A stretch of DNA of 64,000 bases from Symbiodinium kawagutii (Eukaryota; Sar; Dinophyceae; Suessiales; Symbiodiniaceae). The notes beneath the pieces were generated by a model. That model had not been told where the DNA came from, did not search any database, and was given only the letters and a program-made list of their open reading frames with translations. The stretch covers positions 1 through 64,000 of the forward strand of contig VSDK01013510.1 in NCBI GenBank assembly GCA_009767595.1, given 5' to 3'. Position numbers and translations under genes: made by a program. Positions 53,732-62,980 of this stretch are shown here, piece after piece; position 1 is the first letter of the stretch, and each line of letters begins with the position of its first letter.

Positions 53732-54473
53732 CGCAAGTCTGAGCGAACCAACTCAATCCAAGTGTGATCCAATCGCAGGACACTCCACATGTACTCAGAG
53801 CAACACTTGTAGAGGGTGCCGAGATAACGCAGTCGAGCACGTCTCAAGAAGATAGTCGGATCTGGGAGTCCGACTTCACACAGAATGGCATCATCAGTGA
53901 GGTGGGCATCGTGAGGCGATCTCATGAGGCGCCTGTAGAGGCGAATCAGAGAGTTGTGGAAGGCCTCTCCACTGATCTTCTGGTCAACGACCCAGGATTC
54001 GCTACCATAAGCCAATTTGCTGAGGACTAGGGAGTCAAAGATCTCTCGCCTCTTGGGCCATGGTATGTTGCCGTTGGCAAAGATGAGCTGGCGGTGCTCT
54101 GTGTAGGCTGCATGGGCAATGGCGATGCGCTGACGCATTTCCGAGCGGCACGCTCCATTGTGGGCCACTTGTCCCCCGAGATGTTTGTAGCTCTTGACGA
54201 TCTTGACGTGGACCAGGGAGTCCTCACACAGAACTGCTAGTCGTTGCCCCAAGTCCGGGCCAAAGTACTTCCATTTGATGGCTCGGGAGCCTGGTCCTCT
54301 GACAGAGAGCAGGATCTCAGTTTTCCCTGGCCCAAGGTTGGGCGATAAGCCATAGCCTCTGCACTTGTCAAGCAGGATGCCTGTGGCTTCACCAAGTCGT
54401 GGGATGAGGTCTTCAGCCCGGCTGGCTGAGAGACACAAGCAGGTGTCATCCATCCACGTAACACCAGCAAATT
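53722..54473 (-). CDS. Retroelement ORF2: reverse transcriptase catalytic core and thumb (second frame)
   Basis: Shifted relative to the upstream ORF2 frame. It opens with FAGVTWMDDTCLCL, whose MDD is the motif-C metal-binding pair of the polymerase. GYGLSPNLGPGKTEIL (motif D/E region) and YKHLGGQVAHNG follow, then KLAYGSESW and the LRYLGTLYKC region typical of the LINE thumb and connection. A stop lies in this frame just upstream of the FAGVTW block, so the two parts cannot be translated together without the frame repair described in the findings. The reading then passes into the methyltransferase-bearing frame near 53722, where loss of one G in TTTGGGAC-type sequence best explains the break. 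Confidence 0.75.
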
Positions 54474-57400
54474 AAATTCATCCTCATGCTTCTCAGTGTT
54501 GTCCGGCACAAAGAGTCCGCGATGTGAAGCTGTAGGGAAGACATCCAGTAGCCCTCGATGTTTCAAGGTCTCGTGTACATCTTTCAGTACTGCCGCAAAG
54601 AGGTACCCGAAGATGATGTCCGCAAACGAATCGCCAGGTCGCGTACCCACTGCAGTGCGGATGTAGTCGTGCTGCCCACGCATATAGAACCAAGTGTTCT
54701 CGTGGAGTGCCGTGAGAGCACGGCAGTAGTGTGGATGAAGGCCAGCCTGTTGAACTGTAGGAGGTTCCTGGAGGTGCCGTTGAAGATCTTGGAAAGCAGA
54801 AGGGCCCAGGCCAAAACGTTGCACGATGCGCTGCAGCGTGGCATCTGAGTAGCCCCCCTGCAGAACCAAAGGGCGCAGGACTCTATAAAATGCTTCCTGT
54901 AGATCGACAAAGATGATGGCAAATGAAGCCCCCGAAGATTCCTTCCATCTCATGTAGGAGCGTAGGAGATGTACTCCTGCGCCCACAGGAAACGCTTGAC
55001 GTCCGCCAACTTGAGTACGATGTAGCCATGCTTCATATGTGGCGTACTGGCTCTGACGAATGGCTCTGTGGACGGTCTTGCCAATGTGACTGGATATGAG
55101 AAGGCTGCGGTACGACCCGCATTGATCGGCAGGACCACGTCCCTTGTAAGCCGTCACAAGCAGACCTCCTTTATGAATCCAGTGCTCCTGCGAATGGACC
55201 AGCAACTTCAAAACTTGACCATATACCGCAGGCGCCAATGTCACAGCATGGTGTTTGCATACTTCTGAGGGGATGCCATCTGGTCCTGTCGCTTTGCCTC
55301 CACTGACTCTGCGCATAGCCAGCTCTAAGTCAGTGAGCGTTGGCAGTGTTGATAGCTCAATGGAAGCTTCTTCCTTCTGCATGGCAGTTGCCAAGTGTGA
55401 GGACCAACATTCATGAAGTTCTCGGCTGCTGACCCGCTCACCTCCTTCCATCTCCTTGAAGAAATTGGTCCAAGTAGTGAGCGCTTGACCTGGATCTTGA
55501 CAAAGGACACCTTGAGAGTCTCTGACCGATGGCAGTGTGCCAACCCTCTTCTTGCTGAGGTTGGTGGTACCTTTGTGGGTCTTGACCAATTGAAGGATGT
55601 CACTGCTTTGGGCAGTGGTGCCCAAGTGGCACAGATCCTGGTAAAATGATTCAAGCTTGGCGGTCTGCAATCGTTTGCGGAGGCGTCGGGTGAGAGTGAG
55701 ATACCGAACTGCCAAATGCATTCTTTTGATCCATCCCTTGGCCGGATTCCAATCTTGGTTGGCAGGGGCTGGTCGTGCCCATCTCAGGAGCGCACCACAT
55801 AGTAGCTCCCGGTCGTGATGCTTCTTCCACAGACGAGCGGCTTTACCAGCTTCAAGTTTCTCACGACGAAGCTGCCAGAGTTCTTCTGTAATGAAGTGCT
55901 TCTTGGGACGCTCAGTACGGCCACCATCTGAAAGCAAGGACTGGTGGATGACCTCATTCAGCGTGTCAACCTGCGAGCCAATGTCTTGACACCACGAACT
56001 GCGGTAGTGGGTCTGGAGAAAACGTCCCACTGGAGCATGTTTGATGTGTGAACGGGGTACTTGCTTGCACCGTCTGGGTTTTGGGGCTCGTGGTGGAGTC
56101 TGGCCATGGCTTGTCCAGTTGAGCTGTACGCCAACGGCTCGATGGTCACTGTGGAGGGTTGCCAAGTCAAAGTCTCCCATGACACAGGAGTGTGTGCAAC
56201 CCGCCAAAAGTGATTGTGGGACAGCGACATAGTCAATGCGACTCTCCCATTCGCCCGATGGGTGCGTCCAGGTGGCTTGCTCTCCAGTATGTGTAGGGGT
56301 TGTGGCAGGAAGGCCAAGAGCCAATGTAGCAAGGGTGACCCGAAAGTCCTCCGTGTTGGGGTTCTCCTCATCGTCGAACTCGAAGACAGTGACACCATTG
56401 GCTCTGCCGGTCTTCGCATTGGCATCACACAGTAGAAAGGTGTGTGTGGAAGACTGTTGCTGAGCCGTCACTGTTTCACGAAGTGTGGACCACCAATTGC
56501 TCCTTGAACCGTCATCATGACCACAGTGGGGTGCGTGGGCAACCACTACTAAGAGGTCGATGGCAAAGTTGGTGACCCTGGCGATAAGCAGATGAGCACC
56601 AGCATGCGTGATGACAACATCTGTACGCTTGAGGTAAATGGGCTCCTTGGTGGTCTCCGCAAAGGCGATGGGCTGTTGCAGGTTGATCCAAAGTTCAACA
56701 CCTCCTTGTCCCTCAGAGGATCCCGAGCACAGACGAAGGACGTTGCGTACCATAGAGCTGCCACGTGGTGTGCGGGTTTCTTGCAATCCAAAGAAGTTGC
56801 CGTGGGAGTAGATGAACTGCTCGCGGAGGTAGTCCACTTTCCCCATGTGGCCATCCGGCCCGCACAAGAGCGAGTTGACATTGGCCGAGATGAAACTGCA
56901 GGTGGAGTGAAAGGTGGTCCAAACTCTGGCGTCAACACCGCCTGCTAAGTCGCTGCTAGTTGGGAGATTCATTGGTGGTACACAGAAGCCTGTGGGTCCA
57001 AGTGCTGGCATGCCGTGCTCTTCACCAAAGACCATCCATAGGTACGGCAAGAAGGGCTGGATTTGTTTGAAGCAGTGTCTTTGTCGTGGCAAGAAGAAAC
57101 TCTTCACTGCTTCTTGTCCAACAAGATGGTCAACCAATTCATTCCACGGCTCTCCACAGTGGCTGTAGACGTGGTCGTAGCGCAGACTGTCTCCAGGAAG
57201 CCATTGTCTCAAGGTTTGCGACAAAGAACGCAAAAGTCTGTAGGAGTCTGTCGTGTCGCCAACTCCAATGTCGCCAGCAGCTTGCTGAGCAGTGATGCTG
57301 GAGTCCGATCTGAAAATAGTCGGCAGGTTGCAGTTCAGACGAAGGCGCCACAGACTGGCCCATATCATTGCCTCACGCTCTGCAGCATCGCTGCCAACCT

Positions 57401-59970
57401 GGTCGGCAAAGGCGAAGTGGTCATGGTCAGGCTCGTAGATGGCTGGGTGAGTCGCCCATCCAATGAGACACAAACTTCCTGGGGTGTGCTGTCTGGCATA
57501 CCTTTCTCCCAATGCCACGAAGGCCCATGTGTCTGCAGACCCTTCTTCGGCAACACGAAGAGGGGGGAGTCCTTTCATGTGTGGTTGTGAGGAGCCGTCT
57601 GTATAGATGACAATTCTGTCAAGTTGCGCCAGGCTCTCAAAAGGCTTCAGTGTCTCAAAAGCTTGAACAGTAGCTTCAGGCAGCTGGATACCTTCAAGGG
57701 TGCGGCAGAGCTCTCCGATCTCACCATCAAAGAAACGCGGCAGCACTTCTGAGGAAAGACCATGTGTGAGCATTTGCGAGGCATCTGATCCCTGTATCAA
57801 GGACGAGGTGTAACAACTGGCAAGACTTCTGCAAGCTTGCGGAGACGGCCAGTCTGCTGGATGTCGAAGCCGAGGCTGTTGTTCTTCAAGGGCAGGCTTG
57901 TTGTCCACGAAATGTATAAGGAAGAGACCTGGGTGTACTTCCTGGGAGTTTGTGATCACCGCTCTCCAATGACCCTTCTTGTAGAGGTACTTCATGTGCT
58001 GCTTGTTCTGCCACGGCCATCTGGTGATAGCACCGTAGATCACTTGAGGGTGCGCATCCTCTAGCACATAGATATAGTGCCTCAGATCTCCAGAATCCAA
58101 GGGTCCACATGGAATGACGAAGAGAGGGAGATCAGGAATTTCCAAAGCTGGGACATCATAGCCACGTTCTCTGCAAACTGCGGCGACCCCAGCAGCACTG
58201 CTCATGTCATCATGCGAGAGTGTCTCCACTTCGATATGAGGCGCGTTCATGTCAAGAAGTGGGACAGGAGTGCTGGTACTCTCCTGGGCCAAAGGTGGTC
58301 CCAGCGGTAGCAAATCCTCCAAGGTCAAGGTCACCCGGTCGATGTGGACTGGACTTCCAATCTGCAGGTTGCTGGTCTCATCCACATCTGCAGGTTCAGT
58401 TTGTGTCTCGACCTCTTTGGTTTCAGTTGCCGCTAACCTGGCATTCCAAAGTTCCGCCTCGATCGACAATCTTTCCCCATTGAAAACGAAAGCTGGTGCT
58501 CCTGGTTGCATGGGCCTTCCGTTCTTTTTGACCACACAATTCCAGTCATTGTGGCCTGGTCCACAGAAATCAAAGCCATCAGCAAACCAAATGAGCCTCT
58601 CTGGGGATGTGGGGTTGACAGCAGAGGCGACGACGTTGTACTGATCCCATCCTCTGTCAACACTGATCATGACCGCTCTCCTGTCATGGATGAGATTGTC
58701 TGACTGTGTGATCACAACGTGTTCCGACACAGGCAACTCATCATGATGCAAAGGGTGTGGATAAACCCGATGGACTCGGAGAGGAAGCCCTGCTTGAATG
58801 CGATCTGACCAGACTTGTCGCAAGACATCCATCCACGTAGCTGGGTTGTCATCTAGTGCTGCGAGACGTGCTCCACGGCAAAGAAGAGGCCCTTGATGGT
58901 TAACAAACCAGGTGTGGATAGGAAAGGTTCGCCATCCTGAATAGTGAACTCGTTGAAGGTGACGAAGAACTTGCACAGGGTGTTCAGCATGACCCATGTC
59001 GTCTTCAGGCCAGAAGACTGAGATTATTTCCCGCTCCAAAGTCGGTGCAACATAGTCCAGTCTGGGCTGCGACCGCAGTACAAAACTGAAACCATGTTCA
59101 GGCCAAAAGTGGTCCTTGCGAGATATCTGGTGATCTCCGTGTAGTACTCTGCAGTCTTGTTGGAGATGCTCATTGTAACATTGGTGGGCCAGACCAGACT
59201 CTCCGATGATTTCATACCTGTTCAAGGGAGAGGGCTTGAAGATGGCGAACTGGTCACGAAGAAGGTCCTGATCCATGACTGTGCAAAGAATGGCTTTCTG
59301 ATTGAGTGGGCAATCTTGGACTCCAATCAGGTGCAACATCAGCCCCGTGTGTGGCGGGCGAGGTGGTCCTGGTTTCACAGCATAGACTTGGAGAGGAAGT
59401 ACTGGATCCATGACATCATCCCAGACTCTTCGAAAGGCTTGCTCAACATGTAGGACTTCCAGTGAGCGGGGCCTGAGAAGTCTTGGTTCAGGGCATCGTG
59501 GTTGAACCACACCACGTAGGAGCCATGAAAAGAAGACATGTTGACCAGGATCCTCAGTAGGTTCTGGTACAGCTTCAAAGTCATGATCGCTTGGTACTTC
59601 TTGGGCTGCAGGCGAGGCATCTCCATCTTCACCAGGTAGATGGGCTGCAAGTTCTGTGTCCTCTGGGATTTCCAAAGGATCATTGCGACACACTCGAATA
59701 TTTTGGGCTTCAGCAACGTCATCTTCGCCAAGACGATGCGAATGAGGCACGGGTGTTTGCAGGAGAGAACCAAGGTCATGTTCAAAAAGTGCCGAGTCCA
59801 TCCGATATCTGCGCACTGGAATATGGGAGAGGTCATCGTCTTCTCTCCGATTCATGAATCTGTCTGGCAGGGCTCTGCGTGGAACTCCTTCTGCTGCATA
59901 AAGGATAGAATGCTTGGTGGGCACCAGGCATTGATTTTCCATAGGAGGAACGGCAACCTTGATGTAATCT
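54474..59970 (-). CDS. Retroelement ORF2 main part: N-terminal modules, RNase H, APE endonuclease, RT palm
   Basis: About 1,840 codons (numbered from 59993) before the downstream break. Residues 150-250 and 353-450 are two diverged copies of one module. Residues 793-965 form an RNase H with the four acidic positions in place: YTDGS (D799), AEREAM (E872), RSDSS (D897) and NELVDHL (D955), plus SHCGEPW. Residues 1029-1293 form an APE-type endonuclease: ISANVNSL (N1038), LQETR (E1072), VAHAPH, LLCDANAKTG (D1190, N1192), SRIDYVAV (D1254) and SDHRAV (D1283, H1284). Residues 1550-1840 are the RT fingers and palm: GGKATGPDGIPSEVC, YRSLLISSHIGKTVHR, IIFVDLQEAFYRV (motif A Asp) and GTRPGDSFADIIFGY (motif B). 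RNase H lies before the endonuclease, unlike I-type LINEs where it follows the RT. Confidence 0.85.
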
Positions 59971-60949
59971 AATCTCCGTGTCTGATTTTCCAAGGACCAA
60001 GCTGTTGCAATGGGAACAGGATATCATTGACCCACACCAGGCAGGCATTGCGTACTCTCTCACAATATGGCGCAATGCCGAGGAAACGGAGGAGATCAGC
60101 TCTACGTAGGTCCGGAGGCAGAATTTTGAGGTCTCTGGTGATCTCATAGGTCAAGCTGGGCCAATGCTCATGAATTTGTAGATCAACCAGGACATATTGG
60201 TGAGCATCTCCTTCAAACAGATCTCCTCGTTGTTGCAGTAGAACTGGGACAATGCCAGCTAACTCAAGGTCCCTGGGTCGAGTTGAGACCTCAAAGATGT
60301 TCATCAATGATCTGGGTGAGATGCGCAGAAGATTGCTGACATCAAAATGCATAGCTTCATACGTGTCCCATCTGACTCTGGTAGCATGCATGAGTGCACC
60401 CAGGCGGTAAAGGTGTACACTCTGCCAGGCGTGCCCAGGGTCATATTCAGAATCGGTGGCTTCATCATCGTCACCATAGTCATCTGGGTCTCCATCATCC
60501 ATGACCGCATCTTCAGGAAGATGATGATGCACAGCTGCTGGATCCTCTCGTGGAAGTCTAAGAGGTCCATCACCAAGATTCCTGTTGGGGATATGTGCCA
60601 TGAGGGAGAAGCTGTCCGTGGTCTCCTCCTCTTCTGTGTCGTCCAACAGGCCCCATGGTTTGTGTTGCCAGTCTTGAAGAGACTGGTGGGGCATGGTCGA
60701 AGAGTAGTGGTCAAAACTGTCCTCAACAAAAAAGGTGAGAGTGACATTGTCCTCGAAACTGACTCTTCGCCTGCGATTCACACTGGTTGCAATGGGTAAG
60801 CGCCGGAGAGATGTAGTTGCATGTGCATAGGGCCAACGTCCTTGTACTTCCCAAGCAAGATCTTCTCCTCTGGCTGCGGCTTCCCATTCTGAAACAAATC
60901 CCTCTGTGGAGACTATTGAGTGCGACCAGGAAAGTCCAGGTCCATTCAT
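59969..60949 (-). CDS. Retroelement ORF2 N-terminal part
   Basis: Starts at ATG 60949, 35 bp after the ORF1 stop, reading MNGPGLSWSHSIVSTEGFVS. It contains RRRRVSFEDNVTLTFF, an acidic linker (DAVMDDGDPDDYGDDDEATD), then a module (about 60440-60060) that resembles the two repeated modules further into ORF2 (..GIVPVLLQQRGDLF..YVLVDL). The frame ends at TAG 59969 only because TAATC is tandemly duplicated at 59965-59974. With one copy the frame runs from ..KIRHGD straight into ..YIKVAVPP of the main ORF2. About 326 codons in this frame. Confidence 0.72.
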   Translation of the reverse strand: MNGPGLSWSHSIVSTEGFVSEWEAAARGEDLAWEVQGRWPYAHATTSLRRLPIATSVNRRRRVSFEDNVTLTFFVEDSFDHYSSTMPHQSLQDWQHKPWGLLDDTEEEETTDSFSLMAHIPNRNLGDGPLRLPREDPAAVHHHLPEDAVMDDGDPDDYGDDDEATDSEYDPGHAWQSVHLYRLGALMHATRVRWDTYEAMHFDVSNLLRISPRSLMNIFEVSTRPRDLELAGIVPVLLQQRGDLFEGDAHQYVLVDLQIHEHWPSLTYEITRDLKILPPDLRRADLLRFLGIAPYCERVRNACLVWVNDILFPLQQLGPWKIRHGD

Positions 60950-60984
60950 GAGCTCTGATGGCCCATCCCCCACAACGCAATGGT

Positions 60985-62076
60985 CTATGAGGGGGGCTTG
61001 CCAAAAGGCGCCTGGGAGGTGAAGGCAGGCGCCGATGCACCAACTTCTCCATGAGCACCATCTGGGGCGGCGGTTGCTTTGGCTTCGGCATCGGCTCTCA
61101 ACTCCACTTTGCGATGCTTGGGATTGGGGTCGTCTACTGACGCCTCTGCTGCTTTCTGCTTCATGCGTGATAGGTTCTCCACCAACATGTTCACATCGTC
61201 CGCAATCTGCACTGCTTGGGGAGCTGGTTCGGTCTCCTCGTCGCTGATCTCCGTCGGCCCTTCTTCGGCTTCTCCTGTGGCAGCCTGCTGTGCAGTGTCG
61301 AGTTCGGATTTGGCTGTCCGAAGTGCTTCGATTGCAGCATTGAGGTTCTTGGTCATGGTCGCCTCGGATTCCGCGAAGCTGACAGCATAACCTTTCCAAC
61401 GTTCGATGCTGTCTGTGAGGTAGTCTCCCCACGACTTGTAGAGCGCCGATCTGGCGTCCTTGGCATTCTGTAAGCCTTTCTTCGCATTTGAAAGGCGTCG
61501 CACAGCTGCATGCAGTGCGTTGACCGCCTGCTGAGTCTGTTGCTTGTTGGTGGAGTTTGCATAGGCAAGGATGTCGGCCGGGATCTCTGTCTCCGATTTG
61601 CGCAACATTGTGACGAGCTTCTGGAGTTCTTGCTCTGCCGGTGATGGGGCAGGAGGGGGTCCCGCCGACCCACTCGGCTGAGATGGTCCAGCCCCGCCAT
61701 TGGCTGGGGTCAAGGCAGGCGGCGACCATGGAGGATCCGCTGCTTTGCCTTTGCCCTTGCCCTTGCCTTTGTTGTGCCCTTTGTCTCGGGCTTTCCCCTT
61801 CCCTTCTTTCCGTGGCTTCGGACTTTGTGAGGGCTTCTGCTTTGGCTTGTGCTTGGGGTACCAGGGTTGTTGGACTCGCTGATCCCCTTGCTCCCAGTCC
61901 TGCCACTGGTTCCATTGTCCATGAGGATACGAATTGCGTTTGGACTGGTGGTAGTACGAATTGTCGATGGCATCTTCCCAATGTCCTCCACATCCGTGAC
62001 AAAACATGTCCGAATGGCTTCTCATCTCCTTGCACCTCTTGCATCTCCAGCTCTGTGATGAGCCAGCCGCCGCCAT
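60985..62076 (-). CDS. Retroelement ORF1: RanBP2-like zinc finger, basic and coiled-coil protein
   Basis: ATG 62076 (context GTCATGGCGGCG) begins MAAAGSSQSWRCKRC. The finger is W-x-C-x2-C-x10-C-x2-C (SWRCKRC ... MFCHGCGGHW), as in RanBP2-type RNA- or protein-binding fingers. It is followed by a Trp/Gln-rich linker, a Lys/Gly run (GKARDKGHNKGKGKGKGK), a Pro-rich spacer, a long helical region (TMLRKSETEIPADILAYANS ... AAIEALRTAKSEL) and an acidic tail. Expected role: coating the element RNA. The same frame is open upstream to 62253 (RRAARRKRAIARRQW), and before that another frame (62241-62438, ..HALEHPRV) appears continuous with it across a GTGT duplication. The true start may therefore be further upstream in the ancestral element. 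Confidence 0.72.
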   Translation of the reverse strand: MAAAGSSQSWRCKRCKEMRSHSDMFCHGCGGHWEDAIDNSYYHQSKRNSYPHGQWNQWQDWEQGDQRVQQPWYPKHKPKQKPSQSPKPRKEGKGKARDKGHNKGKGKGKGKAADPPWSPPALTPANGGAGPSQPSGSAGPPPAPSPAEQELQKLVTMLRKSETEIPADILAYANSTNKQQTQQAVNALHAAVRRLSNAKKGLQNAKDARSALYKSWGDYLTDSIERWKGYAVSFAESEATMTKNLNAAIEALRTAKSELDTAQQAATGEAEEGPTEISDEETEPAPQAVQIADDVNMLVENLSRMKQKAAEASVDDPNPKHRKVELRADAEAKATAAPDGAHGEVGASAPAFTSQAPFGKPPS

Positions 62077-62240
62077 GACGTTGGTGATGAAGTGCGCGTC
62101 GGCAGAATGGTGCCGACGCAGAGTAGAAGCAATCCTGAGGAGCTGGAGTTTGCGAAGTGCAATGATACCAGTACGGTGCAGAAACCACTGCCGGCGCGCA
62201 ATGGCTCTTTTCCGTCTGGCTGCACGACGCTGTCCAGGTG

Positions 62241-62455
62241 TTATGATGCCCACACTCGAGGATGTTCAAGAGCGTGAAGACCAACCAAGCCCTGCTCATC
62301 CACAACGAGGTAGCGCGAGCCCGAACTCGTAGTGGTAGAGGTCAAAGGCGCGAGAGTCGCGGCGCCCGCGGAGCTATGGCAAGATCCGCTAAGGCAGCGT
62401 TCGCCCCCGAGTGACACCGGCCCGGGCCCGTAGGTCACTTGAGGCTAGGGCCTTA
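62241..62455 (-). other. 5' region of the retroelement
   Basis: GC-rich leader. An open frame reads SRYLVVDEQGLVGLHALEHP then RV, where it loses register with ORF1. It is either an untranslated leader or the frameshifted N-terminus of ORF1. Confidence 0.45.
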
Positions 62456-62885
62456 TATTTAATATATATATATATATTTTTTTTTTTTGTTGTGATAATT
62501 TGCTATGATTCATCACTATCCTCATTTGATTGAATCACCAGTAGTGGGAGTAATGGATAGTCATGCAATGTCATGCATAATAAATGGATGATCAACCAGC
62601 ATTACCATAATTTCTTGGGGGTCAAACGGTTGTGTCACCCTGGAATGGTCCTCTTGAGTGGACACAGACTGACAGTTGCGGCCGTAGCTATGGCGGTGAT
62701 GCCCGGATGATATTGCTGGATATTCACGCCATTAGTTAACAGTTAACTATTAGGTGTGTAGCCATTCACCAACCATGAATCAAATTACTCAACCAGCTAT
62801 TGAATAGGTACTTATGAGATGTTAAACACATCGGACGCCAAACACAAGTTTATAGCTAGGTATGATGTTCTGCATAGATTGACTG
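62456..62885. other. Non-coding flank of the retroelement
   Basis: (TA)n and poly-T at 62460-62490, then AT-rich DNA. No gene supported. Confidence 0.5.
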
Positions 62886-62980
62886 ACTGGTGGTTTCAAA
62901 CATGTTTATTTTCCCTAGTAATTCTTAACAAATGGTCAGTTGGCTAATATTTTTCATAGGGGTTGAAACCACCAACCAGT
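62886..62980. mobile_element. MITE-4 copy
   Basis: ACTGGTGGTTTCAAACATG ... AGGGGTTGAAACCACCAACCAGT, arms of about 14 bp. Interior CTTAACAAATGGTCAGTTGG/CTAATATTTTTCATAGG as in the copies at 9.86 and 25.24 kb. Confidence 0.8.

Larger units (their letters stand above)
51765..62475 (-). mobile_element. Large non-LTR (LINE-type) retroelement, degraded
   Basis: About 10.7 kb on the - strand. A GC-rich 5' region (62241-62455) is followed by ORF1 (zinc finger, Lys/Gly-rich, helical), ORF2 (N-terminal modules, RNase H, APE-type endonuclease, reverse transcriptase, zinc fingers, C5-methyltransferase-like domain) and a 3' tail running into (TA)n at 51765-51790. A (TA)n/poly-T tract also borders the 5' end (62460-62490), so insertion into a (TA)n microsatellite is plausible. 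No terminal repeats of the LTR type are seen. GC-rich codon use contrasts sharply with the surroundings. At least three frame breaks (59965-59974, 54469-54478, about 53722) and probably one near 62255 show that this copy cannot make intact ORF2. Exact ends were inferred and not proven. Confidence 0.85.

Noticed and set aside
54237-54468. Last 77 codons of the main ORF2 frame
   Set aside because: They lie beyond the 5-bp duplication and are out of frame. The RT motif-C sequence is in the adjacent frame.
60985-62305. First 440 codons of the long frame 62305-59969
   Set aside because: Shadow of ORF1. The zinc finger and Lys/Gly region are in the other frame. Only the part after ATG 60949 is real.
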